64,000 bases of DNA from Annona cherimola (GCA_030490835.1 CM059975.1:2817579-2881578), one strand, 5' to 3'. Positions 50,101 through 63,087 are shown, counted from the stretch's first letter. Translations and numbers: made by a program. The notes: generated by a model not told the origin, from the letters alone.

Positions 50101-51281
50101 TTATGAACAAGAAAATAGGGAGGGGGGAAAAAGAAACCAAGATAAAGGAACTTGTGAACAGCTGCCATCAAAATCTAACTCGTTCATAATGTGCCTCCCT
50201 CATATCTGAGTGGTCTTAATTAGCTCGATTTTGAACAGCTTTACCATAGAATTACCATTAAAAAAAAAGCGTGTCTAAATTCTAACCATCCATGCTATGT
50301 CTCTCAAATATCTGATTGGTCTGGCCCATCTTCCTCCACCAGCCAGGTGTTTTGGGCTCTGAGGAGATATCTTAATCCATGTGGAATTTGTTTTCTTTCT
50401 TTTTCTTTTCTTTTCTTTTGTAGCGTTATCTTTTATTGCACTGAAAATCATTGAAATATTAAATCAAATAAAAAAAAACTGAAGAAATTATTTTAGAATA
50501 CTATCACACAAGGTGTTTGTTTGTGTTAATTTCTTCCAGAATTTTATATCGCAATAGGCTTCTGATAATTTTAAAACTAATTTGATTTAATTTGGATTTG
50601 GTTTTGAAGTATCATGTTACTTGGCAACTGACATTTCTCTGCTATCTTCTACACCTGGACTGCTGCAGGAGGCATTACTTTGTTTTGTTAGTGCGACCAA
50701 ATAAATTAGAAGCCTGGCATTTACCACGTCAGCTATCCTATAAAAAACTTTTTTCCCCCACACCAACCAGCGCATCTAAAGGTTTTGGTCTGTGGGATTG
50801 AGATATTTCTGAAGAAACCTTGTTACTGCATAGGAGTGTAACGGATATTAGTCATCACTATGTGACGGTGTTAATTTTAAGGAATAGATATTAAAACTTG
50901 GTTCTTCGGAACTGGGATAGATGGATGCTACCTGCAATTAAAATTGAAGAAGGTCACAATGGTCCTGTCTTAGGCACACTACTGGCCCAAGGAGCACGAT
51001 TCCTTGTGCCTAAAAGCGCATGGGGGGTTTTTGTAAATATAAAAAGGGGTGAAAACACCCAACTATTTTCACTTTCGATGGCTTGTGCCCGCATGGAATG
51101 GCGTGGAATTTCCATTTTGCAACAACAACAACAACAACAAATTTGGTTTTAGCGCTGTAGATATGGTTACAGAATATAAGCTGGGGTTTATATTATTATC
51201 CCATTCTGATTGAAATGTGTGCATATAGGATGCATGTGACTGATGTAGCTGTTTCTTACTACGATGCAGGCGAACCTGTAG
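47132..51281 (+). CDS. GPT: Plastid glucose-6-phosphate/phosphate translocator
   Basis: Inner-envelope antiporter that exchanges glucose-6-phosphate for phosphate, feeding starch synthesis and the oxidative pentose phosphate pathway in heterotrophic plastids. Exons 47132-47635, 47730-47955, 48621-48843, 49843-50056, 51270-51281, all GT-AG, giving 392 residues, the usual length. Residues 1-90 form a Ser/Ala/basic transit peptide. The transporter domain starts near [15 protein letters not shown] (about residue 98) with [12 protein letters not shown]-type signatures include [48 protein letters not shown] and [20 protein letters not shown]. The start is the first ATG of an ATGATG pair; an upstream in-frame GTG at 47108 is not a eukaryotic start. 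The last exon holds only three codons plus the stop. GPT fits better than PPT, XPT or TPT because of the [14 protein letters not shown] context and the overall sequence. Confidence 0.93.
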
Positions 51282-52060
51282 AAGTTCCAATCACGTGGTC
51301 TGTTTCCTAACAGTTGATGGATGGGGAATTGTTAGATTCAATATTGATGCCTTTTCCATTGAGAGCATCTGCTCTGGCGAGTTCCAGTCACACCTCTTGA
51401 GTGTAGATAACGAACGCATTAGAGAGAGCTTCCACCAGGAAAATAAAATTTTCACTAGTCAGTGATAGATGGTGACGGAGAACTCCGTTTTTGGGCAGGA
51501 AGAGGGATTACCTTATGTATGAAGTAATAAAATGACGATAACTTTGAGCAGGACTCGTGCAGTCCCAGCAGAAATAATAATTGAAATTCAATTTTTTGAT
51601 TTTTGTACATGTGCCCAAGTGTTGATTTGTGTATGCGTAGGGGTGAGTTCGCTCCCTCCTGATTCATAAGGAGGGTGCTAAACTCAGAAGTCCCGGCTGT
51701 TTTCGTGTCCACTCCACGTTAGATAACTTCCCGTCTGCTGTTCGAGTGACTCGTTTGAAGAGTAACTGGTCTCTATAATCAATGTTGCAACACGGTAGAA
51801 AGACGTAGCAGAGAAAGTCGGCACAAATCTGCAATTGAAGTTGAATCGTGCACTGGTTTTTTTGTTGTGGTGATTGGATTTGGATCATCCACGCACTCTG
51901 GGCAGCGGTATGGGTATTGGCCCCGACGTAGCTTGGAGGTGAAATGATGCCCTGGAAGGATATGGAATCTCTGAGACGTGTTCGACAGGCGCCGCATGGC
52001 ACATACAGAGATTTGGCTGTTATCGATTTTGGGGAGGTGATGCAGTGAGTGCAAAAACTT
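51282..52060. other. 3' flank of GPT, no gene recognised
   Basis: Includes the GPT 3' UTR (an AATAAA-like signal AAATAAAATTT near 51441 and ATAATAAAATG near 51526). On the minus strand 51800-52000 holds an ORF with a loose Cys/His pattern ending RCPECVDD, too weak to call a gene. Confidence 0.4.
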
Positions 52061-52061
52061 T

Positions 52062-52735
52062 TTTTCTTTTTTTTTTTTTTTAAATTTTTTTAATACAGCT
52101 TTTAATCTAAATGTGTTTAACATGTATCAATTTTTACCATTAATTCATAAATTAGAAAATTTCATTGATTTTAAAAAATTAAAAATAAATATCTAAAAAT
52201 CTTCAAAAATAGTAGAAATTGATACATATATTAACAATTGTATAAAAAAAAATTCAAAAAAATAAATAAATGGGTGAAATGCAGCCGGCTGCACTGAAGA
52301 TGAATGCACCTATCTGCATTCGGTCAGGTCACGATTTCCTGCACCCGGATGCATTAACCCATTTTTTGAATTTTTTTTATACAAGTGTTAATTTAAGTGT
52401 ACGTAACATATGTATCAATTTTTATTTTTTTAGAGTATTTTAGATATTTATTTTTTATATTTTTTAAATTTTTTTTACAAGACTAATAATCTAAGTGTAT
52501 TTAATATGTCTATTAATTTTTATCAATTTTGGAAATTTTTAGATATTTTTTTGAATTTTTAAAAATTATTGTTAGTAATTTAAAATTACTAAAAATATCA
52601 CTGATTTTAAAACATTCGAAAATTTAAAAATCTTCAAAACTGATAAAAATTGATATATATGAAATATACTTAAATTAACATTCGTGTACATTTTTTTTTT
52701 AAAAAAAATAAGTATTTGGACCGGGTGTTCCGTTA
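52062..52735. repeat. Two TGCACCC-type MITE copies back to back
   Basis: 52062-52330 and 52330-52735 share, in opposite order, blocks such as 'atcaatttttaccatt', 'aaataaatatctaaaaat' and 'gaaattgatacatatatt' with 11765-12058. Between them lie TGCAGCCGGCTGCACTGAAG and CTGCACCCGGATGCATTAAC, variants of the palindromic TIR. One element may have inserted into the end of another. Confidence 0.5.
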
Positions 52736-55185
52736 GGCTGAGTATTCAGTAACCCGCACGTGCGATATCCTGTGACCGTGTCGCTGCTGGCCATGGGCTG
52801 GCCGTGACCGTGACACCTTGCCTGCTTTATCTTTGAATCATTCAACGCATTTTTCACTTTATTACGTTATCCTATTTTATCTTTTGCACACCACACCATC
52901 TTTTAACACCCGACTCTCTTTTAAAATTTAAACATCTAAATAGTCTACAATGATGTTACAAGCGCTGGGAAGGAGAAAGAAGGCCAATGGGAGCAGTAAT
53001 ACTACATGGAGAAGGAAAAATATTCTTTAATTTGCATATCAAATAGTACTTCCTACTTCCTAGACCCGGCCGATTACATAGAACGGTTTAAGATTTTACA
53101 GGCTTTGTTTAATTAAAACTGTAACTAGGAATATAGTATAGAAATTTTGTTATTTGAAGTAGAATGCATGTTAAAGTTTAGAATTAAGACAAAACACCAT
53201 TGAAAATAAAACAAAAAAGACAAATGTGTAGTTGCCCAACACATACTGGGCCGGCTAGCTATTCAGCCACATTTGGCTTGGATAGCACGCATCTCTGTCA
53301 CAGTGGTGAGCATAAATTCCCTTAATTAAAAGTTACACAAGCTGCCTCGTTTTTTTTTTAAAAAAAAAAAAAAAAAACTACATGAGCAATGGAATAACTT
53401 CTAATTTTAATTCATAATATATTTTGTTTACTCACAATTAATATTCGATAATTCCTTGATTTAATTTTCAATAATTGTGAATATCTGAATGTTCCTAGAA
53501 ACTAATGAAATAGGAATTTTATTCTAAATGTTTAGAAAATTTAATATTTAAAATTAAATAATAACACTAATAAAATAATCAGGCATATGAAATTGATATA
53601 TACGGGTTCCATTTTGCTAGAACATGGTTTCTTCCACAATATTTATCTAGTTAAGATATTAAAAATTATTATGATCAGGAAATTAAGTGAGTGTTCAATC
53701 ATAATTTTGGGTTGGGTTGGGTTGGAGAGTTTTAGAAATTGGGTTGGGTTGGGTTGACTTGACTTCCAACCCAACCCACGTGCAGTGTAGCCGAATGATC
53801 TATCCACATCAATTCTCACCCATTTACCGTGGAAAATTTTATTTCTCATCATTAAGCTTTTCCCATTTGAAATGGAATTTTTTTAAAAAAAAGGGTTATT
53901 TGTATCCATATTAACTTAAAAGTAAAATGTTTACATTGATGCCAACAATTTTAAACTTGCGGCTTTCATGCTAACACTGTTGTAAACATTTTGCATCTAC
54001 GCTGACTCTATTAATATCTGTGGGATAAAATTTTCCGTAGATCACTTGTGTTACTCTTGCTAAGAAGAAGAAGTAGCAGTTTCTCCGGATTGGACTGGGA
54101 GATCAGATTTGATTCACGTCCTTACCAAGAAGGGTTATATTGGTATCTCCGTCTTCATCCTCTCTGCCTAGCTGGAGCGACGTTGGCTTATCCTTGTCTC
54201 TCATTGAAATTAGATCTGCTGCTTCTTTCATTCTTCTACGGAAAAATTGATTAACAGAGATTGTCTGAGCTTCATTCTCACCTAAAGTAAGCTACTTCCT
54301 CTTCATTCTAGTAGCATAACAAGTCCCGACTGTTTTTGTCTCCCATTCGCGCTTCTGGAATGGATCTCATGTAGTCATGTGCCCATTCTTGTTGATGTTT
54401 CGACCGCTTTTGATTGTCTAGATTTTAATGCTTTGATGCGTTAATAAATATTGCATTTTTTTCAAGCTCTCGGCATTGCTGCGCTGGTTGTTTACTTCTT
54501 TTGCAGCATTCATCGGACTGGTTGCGGAATGCTGAGTATGCATCCTGCTGCATTGATCGTCAAACCAATATAACTGGAAGATGATTGGGAATGTGGGGGC
54601 AGGTGTTGTCATTTATTTTCAGCGAAATGCAGTGGTTGAATCATCGAATACTGCTGTTGATTTGGTTTGGTTGGCAGCTTGGATGATTTGCCACATCAGG
54701 TTTTCGTGCTTGGCTAGAGTCCACTGTCCACTCTCCTGCAAGCAGTCCTTTGAAAATTTGACAAACGTGTTCAACCACTAAGGAGTTGGTGTAAGTGTAA
54801 AACATTTTAAAAATATTTAGCATCAATGCAACAAGTTTAAAATCATTGACATGGATGTAAATACTGTACCTTCGACTTGTCATAGATGCAACTAATCCTT
54901 GTAAAAAAAAAAACTTGCTATTTATTTTTCTCAAACAATAGCTGCCAGCAGCACACCATGTCCACACTTTGGGTCGTTTACCTTGAACACTGACCTGTAT
55001 CTAAACCTAGATCCAACAAGTGGATCTTCAAGCACCTTTTTGACGGAAGGATTATCAGATGATGAAGGAAAAAAGTTGACAGATTGGAACGTAATGCAGG
55101 AGCAGTAAAACCTGTTTCTTGTGTTCGATGGAAAAAAGAATAAATAGAAACTAGTACCTAAAACAAATGGGGAAGACAAAATCCC
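52736..55185. other. Intergenic, no gene recognised
   Basis: AT-rich. A short inverted arrangement of GGGTTGGGTTGGGTTGG (53708 onward) against CCAACCCAACCC (53766-53777) is present around a 60-bp core. No element boundary can be fixed and no coding frame has recognisable similarity. Confidence 0.5.
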
Positions 55186-58100
55186 TCAGACATCTAAATA
55201 TTTTATCGCTGTCTGGACGTCCTTATCACCTCTGCCACTGCAATTAAGGACAACCTTTGTGCCATCAGGCAGCAGGGGGCAGAGTTTTTCTAAGTAGGCC
55301 AAGGCATGGGATGTTTCCAGAGCAGGGATGATGCCCTCCAGCCGAGACAGTCGCTTGAAAGCTGCAATTACAAACATTCCACGTCAATGGAAACTACGAC
55401 ATGGATAAACTTCATTAAGGGAATTACTGAATATGGTGAAGTGAAAACAGTGACACATAAACAACCACATAATTAATTATTCCCATCCAGTGAAAGTTTC
55501 CAAGTTTGTTATTCCATAAACCAGTCAATTTTCTACATCTCCAAGCTCCTCAATTGTGAAATTCCACTGCAGGCTCTACAAGTATCTTTTTCTTTCCTCT
55601 TTTTGTCTAACTGCCTCCTCAGGTGGGGGGACAATAACCTCAACTTCTTCCCATTCAACGCTTGAGGTTGCTGTACCTATTAAATTTATTTTTTTACATT
55701 TTTCATGGATATATAGGCCCAATCAATATCAATTTACAGCCCGAATTATATCATTTTTAAACATTTTTGAATTTCGAAAATAAAAAGGGGCAATTTTCAA
55801 GCGCTGAATTTTTTTTTAAAAAAATTGGTTTAGTGGGCACCACATTGAATCACTAAACTGCAGCATGTCATGATATGATCCACAAATTTTTGGTCATGCT
55901 CTGTACAAGGCAGTATTGAAAAGACCAACATGCATTCATGCTCCATGCAATGTGGGATTCAAGAGATCAACATCATGTTCCAAACAAGGAGATAACCGTT
56001 CTTTGTTACTGAACCATGTACAACCTGTCAATGTTGAAAACCAACGTATATTGTATACCATGTAAAAAGACTAAACATAAGCACATGACTCTTCCTAATT
56101 AAGTTCAGCCCTACTACGTAGAAAATTCATCTTCTATTGTTCAACAAGAAATCAATGCAACATTATAGAGTAGAAAGGTGCGAGCAGTAGTAAAATAAAA
56201 AGATAGGCAGCCTTTATACCTTCCAGTGCCTCCTGATCAGTAATGCTATGGTATTCAGCACGACCAATATCTTTTAGAAAGCTGTGCTCTGGTCCAACCC
56301 CTGGGTAATCCAAGCTGGATGTAATAGAAAAAGTAATTTAGATGCTAAATTGCTGAAAGGTGTAGAACAGTATAGAAGAACCTACTGTAACAAGAGTTTG
56401 GAAACATTCAAATTCCTTACCCAGCACTAATGGAATGAGGTTCAATTATTTGTCCATCATCATCTTGCAGTAAATAGCTCATTGCACCATGCAGAACCCC
56501 TACCTCCCCTTTTGCCAATGTTGCTGCATGCTTGCCACTGCCTAAACCAAACCCTGCAGCCTCTACACCAATCAATGTCACATCTTCATCCTCAACAAAC
56601 TCGTGAAAGAGTCCCATTGCATTAGAACCCCCACCAACACAAGCGACTAGCACGTCAGGTTTTCCACCCCATTTGTCCATTGCCTGCCGTCTTGTTTCCT
56701 TACCAATCACTGCATGAAACTCTCTCACCATCATTGGATATGGATGTGGCCCTGCAACAGAGCCCAAGATGTAGTGCGTGGACTCCACATTGGTAACCCA
56801 GTCCCGTATGGCCTCGGATGTCGCATCCTTCAGGGTAGCAGTACCAGAGTGAACTGCTCTTACCTGCACAAGAAAATGCATCAAATGCTGTCCCTACATG
56901 GATTATCAATAATCACTCAATCATGTCTGTATGTCTGTTAGATTCCTTGTTTGTTGAACATCATGATAGTGAAGGGATTTTTTCTTAATTCATCACGAAT
57001 AAAACTGAAAAATTCTGGAAGAGGAATAACTCAGGTAATATTCACTATTGGTATTTTTCAGTAAATAAAAGATGCATCCAAGCAATCAAGGAATCCTCCT
57101 ATATCCTAGTTCTAGAGTGTGATCCTCCTTAGGCTTCAGTCAATCAGACCTTGGCCGTTCAGTCCTCATAAAGCTCCTTCTTTAGTAATGTCAATGGAGA
57201 TTTTCTTAATCATGTAGTTCTTCCTAAACTTTACTAGGATCATCCTTGTTCAATTTACGGTAGATAGTCGAAATCAAGCAAATAAAATTATAGGTGATGA
57301 TAAAAAAACTGGCAGCAGACTATTAACAGCATTGATTAAGAGGTATAAAAAGATTCATTCAAATGTGATCACATTTCCACCTCGTCTGCACAATTCAGCT
57401 ATAGTATACAGCTCAAAATTTTAATTGCAATGGTGAGATTGCATTTTCTCAATGATCTGTTATTATTTATTTTTCTTTTTTCCTATTCATCTATTTGTAG
57501 GCAAGCTGTACTTGAACTGGGAGCCTTAATGTCGATAACCAAATTTCCAATGATGCCAGAATAAGTTCTTGCAGGAGCTCAAAATATTAATGGCATGCAA
57601 CAGAACTATTACTAGTCAGGATGGAAGCAGACAAGTCACCCTGAGAACAGGATCATGCATCGCAAATATTAACAATATCAAGATTGCAAGTTATTTGTTT
57701 CATGCTGCATGAATAGCATCGTGATGAAAATTAGAAGCGCTAAACAAGAAAAATCAATGACAAAACCTCCGCCCCAAGAAGCCGCATCCGGAAAACATTG
57801 AGTGCCTGTCTTTCCATGTCTTGAGCACCCATGTATATAACACACTGCAAGCCGAACCTTGCACATACAGTTGCAGTCGCAACTCCATGCTGACCTGCTC
57901 CAGTTTCAGCTATGATGCGTTGTTTACCCAAACGCTTAGCAAGCAATGCCTGTCCAACAGCATTGTTGATCTTGTGAGCTCCAGTATGGTTAAGATCTTC
58001 TCTTTTCAGGTATACGTGTGGGCCTTCACCATTAGGCCGTTTGTAGTGATGGCTAAGCCGCTCTGCAAAGTAAAGTGGAGTCTCCCGCCCAACATAATCT

Positions 58101-59740
58101 CTCAAGATACTGTCCAATTCATTCTGCATAGAGGAAGAGAGAACTGAAAATGAACCAACGATGGGAATGCAGAAGTGCAGAAAGGACATGATACGTTCAC
58201 ACAGGCACACATAAAGAGAGAGGGCTGGATAATGCCCAATAGATACAAAGGCCATGAAAATCTTAAGTAAAAATTTACACATATAGGATCCAAGATGCCA
58301 GTATCGCTGGAAAATTAACAAACAGTGAGCATTCAACAATTGCTGTCACTGCAAATTTTTAAAAAAAATCATCATCAAAGCCCAAACCTGGTTTATTGGC
58401 AGTCAGTCACTGGTCACTGTCAGCATTTAAGTAGCAAAAAAAGTCATTTAGAGGGCTTTAATTCAGCAAAACTGTGGTCCGAAACATGCATCTAGTCCAA
58501 GCAAGCGTAAAATACAGGCATCAACAGATCATGGGTAAATCACAGAAGCCAGAACCCATAATTTAAGGAGGAATGAAGGTACAGGAGGTATTACTAGCAG
58601 CCTATGCAGACGAATTACAGAAAAATCAGAAAGAACAGACTTCTGCTAATCTCAAAAGCAATGAAAAACAATAGGCAATCCAATCTTGCATCCTAGCTGA
58701 TCTACATCAGTTCCATCCTTAGTATTCCATTCAGCCTATAATTATAATGAGCAAACTGATACAAAACCAAGGGAAAATATCTGAGCTAATAGTTAAATCC
58801 TTAATGTCTCATGTCCTAAATTGAAACAAGAGTAGATTAACACAATTCGAACATGTATTCTGGTATGGCACAACCACCAAAAAGAAATAGAACCCAAAAG
58901 TCCATATTGATGGAATATAATTAAGCACATGTCATCTTTGGCCACCAAGAAAGCCCGTAAGGCACGAGAGATGGAAACCAGCAATAGTATCAACAGGCAA
59001 AATTCAGATGAAATGCGAACACAAGAAGCATTCTGCACGAACAGGCAGGAGAAAGCCAATTCAACGTTCTCGACAACTCAACCCAGAGCTCATCTGAAAG
59101 TGGAAAAAAGTTGACCTTCGTTTAATTACGCATCTGGCGTGGTTTAGCAATTTGACCAAGTGAGGTATTCCACCGATAAAATAAATGCTTTTTTCCAGCC
59201 CAAAAAGGCGCAATACCTGAACCAAAAATAGGAAAATCTCAACGTCGCCGGTGCATTGATTTTCTATCCCTACAATTCGCCCATTTCTCAGACTCGTTTG
59301 ATACAACCAATGCAACAACTTTCACCAGCCCAGCAGTTCAGTTCGGACTTCAAACAAAATAAAGGGGAAAAGAAACTTTTAGAAGATCCAAGAAGAAATT
59401 ATCAGTAAAACACCAAAAAGCAACCAACCTGGAAATCCTCGTCCCCAGCGAGCGACTGAAATGCGGTCTCCAGCTCGGCAAGCGCATACATCAGCGTCTC
59501 GGGGACGTACTTGCCCCCGAACTTGCCAAACCGGCCGAAGGAATCCGGCCTCTGCAGAACCACGTCTTCCATGACGACGGCGGGATCGCGGGTAAGAGTG
59601 CAGGAGATGGAGGGGAGGGATTTCCGGGGGGCGGGAAAGGGCGGAGCGGAATGGAATTTAAGGGGGACTTGGACGTGCGAGGATGAGTCGGACGAAGAGA
59701 AGGCGGGATGCAGCAGGGGGTTTGGAGCGAAAAGTGCCAT
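55186..59740 (-). CDS. TSB: Tryptophan synthase beta subunit, canonical (TSB-B)
   Basis: Plastid enzyme that joins indole and L-serine to make L-tryptophan, the last step of the pathway, as the beta subunit partnering TSA. Minus-strand exons: 59740-59429, 58123-57767, 56863-56421, 56314-56220, 55361-55186, all GT-AG, 460 residues, frame intact. Residues 1-70 or so resemble a transit peptide. The mature part starts near [14 protein letters not shown]. The PLP lysine is K155 (GAHKINN), the catalytic Glu is E177 ([11 protein letters not shown]), the phosphate loop is GGGSNAMG, and SGRGDKD is near the C-terminus. Exons 2 and 4 (357 and 95 nt) have exactly the lengths of those in TSB-A, and exon 3 is 9 nt longer. 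Its introns are much longer than in TSB-A. It is likely the housekeeping gene. Confidence 0.95.
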
Positions 59741-59930
59741 TTTTACGACGGGATTTCGAGTTGTCTGTGTGTGCGGAGCAGAGCTGTGAGAGGTTCTGGT
59801 CTTGGAAGATCAAATATTAGGTAGTCCCCATCAGCCGCTGGCGACTGCGTGCGGTGCACTTTTTTCTGGTAAGTTCGGAGATTTGACGGCCCGAAATAGA
59901 TAGGCAACCTGGATTTTCTACGGAAATGAT
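59741..59930 (-). promoter_or_regulatory. 5' flank of TSB-B
   Basis: Short upstream region of the minus-strand TSB-B before a MITE begins at about 59935. On either strand I see no G-box, W-box or clear TATA box, in contrast to TSB-A. The core promoter and UTR lie here or extend into the MITE. Confidence 0.35.
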
Positions 59931-59934
59931 TCAG

Positions 59935-60335
59935 TGCACGGACTTCAGTGCACCGGGTGTGTTGAAATTTTAATACATTCGTGTGCAAAATTCACTTCTT
60001 TCATTTTTTCGAAAATTTTTAAATTTATACTATTCATATTCAGTGTATTTAATTTATAATTCGAATTTTAATATTTTTAGATATGTGTGTATGCACTTTT
60101 TTTAATTTCATGAAGTCAATTAAAAATGACCGAAACCCGTGATCAAAAAAATCACCGAAACCTTTTTTATTTTTTAAAATTATATATACATCTAGAAAAT
60201 ATTAAAACTTAATAGATATATTAAATATATCTAAATTAATGGTTTTATAAAAAATTTAAAAACAATTACAAATAACATATTTTGCTTCTAAATATATTAG
60301 AATTTCGATGCACTTAGTTGCATTGAATCAATTTC
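59935..60335. repeat. TGCACC-type MITE copy upstream of TSB-B
   Basis: Left end CAGTGCACGGACTTCAGTGC with CACCGGGTGTG, right end 'ttcgatgcacttagttgcattgaatc' type sequence inverted to it. The interior is AT-rich with 'ttaatagatatattaaatatatctaaattaa' type blocks shared with the family. It forms the distal promoter region of TSB-B. Confidence 0.5.
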
Positions 60336-61480
60336 TCAATAATGCGCAAGTCGTTCTCACTGCAGAGATGTTTATTAATGTGCATGTGTGGGGTGAGTTC
60401 GGATGGGTTGAAGATGTTCCACGTGTTCATTTTCTCACAAATTATTTAATATTTTAATATTATACTTTTTCAATTTTACCTATATATTTCAATTATTTTC
60501 CATTTTAAATGCACTCATGTGACTTTATTTACTCTAATTTTAGTCCTAATGTTTCTTACCACTCATACAAAATTCCATTTTTAATTCTCAGCCCATCGTA
60601 CAATCCCAAAAAAACCCCTTGCCAAGCCTCCCCTGTGTTTGGTTGGTGGGATCCTAGGCATGCCATTTTCGAGTGTACGTTTTAATTTCATTTCCCCAAG
60701 ATACTTAGAAAAAATGCCCATTGACTTTAGGCGAGTCATTTTCGAATGTACGTTTCATTAATTTAAATCTCCAAATATTTCAAAAAATGTTGTTTTCTTT
60801 TTGCCTGAATTTTGTAATTTATTGATCAATATACGTGAGTTATTGGCTTTCGGGATTACTTTTTACAAATAAATATTTCTATGGGAAAAAATTAGTGGTA
60901 TTGGTGGAAGACGATCGAAAAACAAAAGTTGTGCAGCACAGCATTGGGGATAATTTGATATTCCATTAATACGATGGTAAAGAGTCCCGTTGCACAAAAG
61001 TGATTTCTTGAGATTTTATGCATTTTCGGGCTTCGGCCACACCTTCACGATTGATAAAAAAAATTATCCTAATTAACAGTATTTATTATTATTTATTAGT
61101 TTAAAAATCAAATTTTATAAAAAACCAATATATGCATGTGTACATTTGTTTGATAATATATCTTTACGTGTAAATTATAAAAAATAATTGGATTTATTCA
61201 CATTTGCATTCAAAATTTAATAATACTTGGTAGAATCATTTATCGTTGCATTAATAATATTTTAGATGATTTAGATATTAGAAATGCAAATTTAAATAAG
61301 ATATTTAACATCAAAAATTTAATTATGTTTATTTTATAGGCTTTGTAGATGGGACCGTTTGAGAATTTTTTGTTTTTTACATAACAGTTTATACGTAGGG
61401 ATAATTTTGCAAAATCATTAGTTATCAGTAAAGATTGCAAAATCCAAAACAGGTAAGGCCGCCCGTAAGAGTACTATCAG
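60336..61480. other. Intergenic; Micron-related MITE fragment at about 61090-61400
   Basis: No gene seen. 61100-61380 shares 'gtaaattataaaaaataat', 'agaatcatttatcgttgca' and 'tttgtagatggg' blocks with the copies at 6.2 and 40.7-42.9 kb. Confidence 0.45.
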
Positions 61481-61488
61481 CTTATAGC

Positions 61489-63079
61489 TAGGGGTGCAAC
61501 TTGGGTAGGGTACCCGCGGGTCGACCCGCTGGGTACCCTAAATCGGGTAGGTTCGGTTCCATAAAACCTATCCGTAGGGTCGGTTCGGTTCCTTGGGTAA
61601 AATACCCGGTCAATTTCGGGTAGGGGTCGGTTCCGGTTCCAGGTACCCGGAACCGACCCGGATTTCATATTATATATTATATATTATATATTTTATATAT
61701 TTATAATACCTAACCTAAATCCCTAATTTCTTCCCCATCCGACATCCCGATCCTGTTTCTCCTCGCGGGCGGCAGCCATCCTGTTTCTCATCGGCAGCGG
61801 CGGCCATCCTGTTTCTCATCGGCAGCGGCGAGCGGCGGCCATCCTATTTCTCATCGGCAGCGGCGGGCGGCAGCCATCCTGTTTCTCCTCAGCAGCAGCA
61901 GACAGCAGAAGATCGGCAACGCAGCATCTGTGGCGAGCGGCAGAAGGTCGGTTGTGGCGATGGAAGATCGGCAGTGGCGCCGGCAGAGGTAGCCTCCCCT
62001 ACACAGTAACAATCCTCTCTCTCCCTCTCTCCCTCTCTCCCTCTCTCCCTTTCCCTCTCTCTCCCTCCCTGCCGGCACAGATGCCCTTCACGGTTCGCGT
62101 TAGTGCCTCTCTCTCTCTCGCTGGCACATCTTCTTCCTCCTCGCATGCCACATCGAGGTCTAACAGTATGCTCAGTTTGGGCTTCTGGTGTAATTAGCAA
62201 TTCCCGTTTATTTGGCGATCGTTGCATTTTCAAGTTTTAGAGAGAGGTATATTGGATCCTGTTTCCCATTTAAAACCGATCGTTCGTCGTCTTTCCTGTT
62301 TCCTCCCTGCCATTGCGTCCGTCCGTCGTCCTTCTATTTACTGGTCTGACTCTATTATGTTCCTAAACTACACGGTTTCTTCCCCCGATGGGCTGCATGA
62401 TCTAATCCAGAAATGGGCTGCCACGGGAGTTTTTTTCCCCCAATGCGTGAAATGGGAATTTATGTTAGGTTGAGTTCGTTCAAACAGTTGAATTCTATAT
62501 GATGGCTTTCAGTTACCTTTACCGAACCCAAGCCACAACTGTGATGGGTGGGTGGAGAATCCTTCCTTTGAATTTGCAGATGGAAATTAATAGAGTGAAA
62601 CGAGGGAGGAATGGTTGGGTGTTAGAATTCATAGGTATCCATTTCTGGAGTTAGAATTCTGTAAGAAGAAACTACGTATATTCTTATCTGCAATCCTGTA
62701 AAAAGCTTCTAAATCATGTGATCGCTTGCTTATCTATTTTTCTAAAGCAGTTCATTAGATTTGATTGATATATCTGTTGCCAGTGCCAATCCTGTTTTTA
62801 TGATGTGTCTTTTGATGATGAAACTGTTTCTATGTTGTCTGTTACCTCACTGCAATTTATCACTGTCTATTACTTGTGACATATATATGAGTTAACATAA
62901 TTATGATGTTTTTAGGAACCGATTTGGAACCGAACCGGAACCGACCCGCACCTGAAAAAATTGGGTTGGGTAGGCTCCAGACCGACCCGGTCTAAAATAG
63001 GGTAGGGTAGACATTTTTAAAAATTGGGTAAGGGTAGGTTCCACCCCTACCCGGGTACCCGGACCGACTTGCACCCCTA
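61489..63079 (+). mobile_element. 1.6-kb hAT-type element with perfect 8-bp target duplication
   Basis: Left end TAGGGGTGCAACTTGGGTAG and right end read on the minus strand TAGGGGTGCAAGTCGGTCCG, with more GGGTACCCGG inverted motifs in the next 150 bp. The flanking 8-mers CTTATAGC (61481-61488 and 63080-63087) are identical. Between the arms lies 1.2 kb of non-TIR sequence: a G+C-rich stretch with a repeated unit around CGGCGGCCATCCTGTTTCTC (61760-61880), a CTCCCT microsatellite (62010-62070) and ordinary-looking sequence to 62920. No transposase is evident. The inside may be the 5' end of a lost transposase gene or captured host DNA. Confidence 0.8.
61750..61885 (+). repeat. Tandem repeat CATCCTGTTTCTC(A/C)TC..GGCGG inside the hAT element
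   Basis: Four to five imperfect copies of a unit of about 34-40 bp containing GGCAGCGGCG and GCCATCCTGTTTCTCATC. The unit encodes no stable frame of known similarity. Confidence 0.7.
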
Positions 63080-63087
63080 CTTATAGC

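Noticed and set aside
51779..52123. Minus-strand frame with a loose RING-like Cys/His pattern ending RCPECVDD
   Set aside because: The spacing does not fit a RING or other zinc finger well, the first Cys pair is incomplete, and half of the frame lies in a poly-T/MITE region.
53708..53780. Telomere-like GGGTTGGGTTGGGTTGG
   Set aside because: The unit is GGGTT, not the plant telomere TTTAGGG, and it is mirrored by CCAACCCAACCC nearby; a simple repeat or decayed element end.
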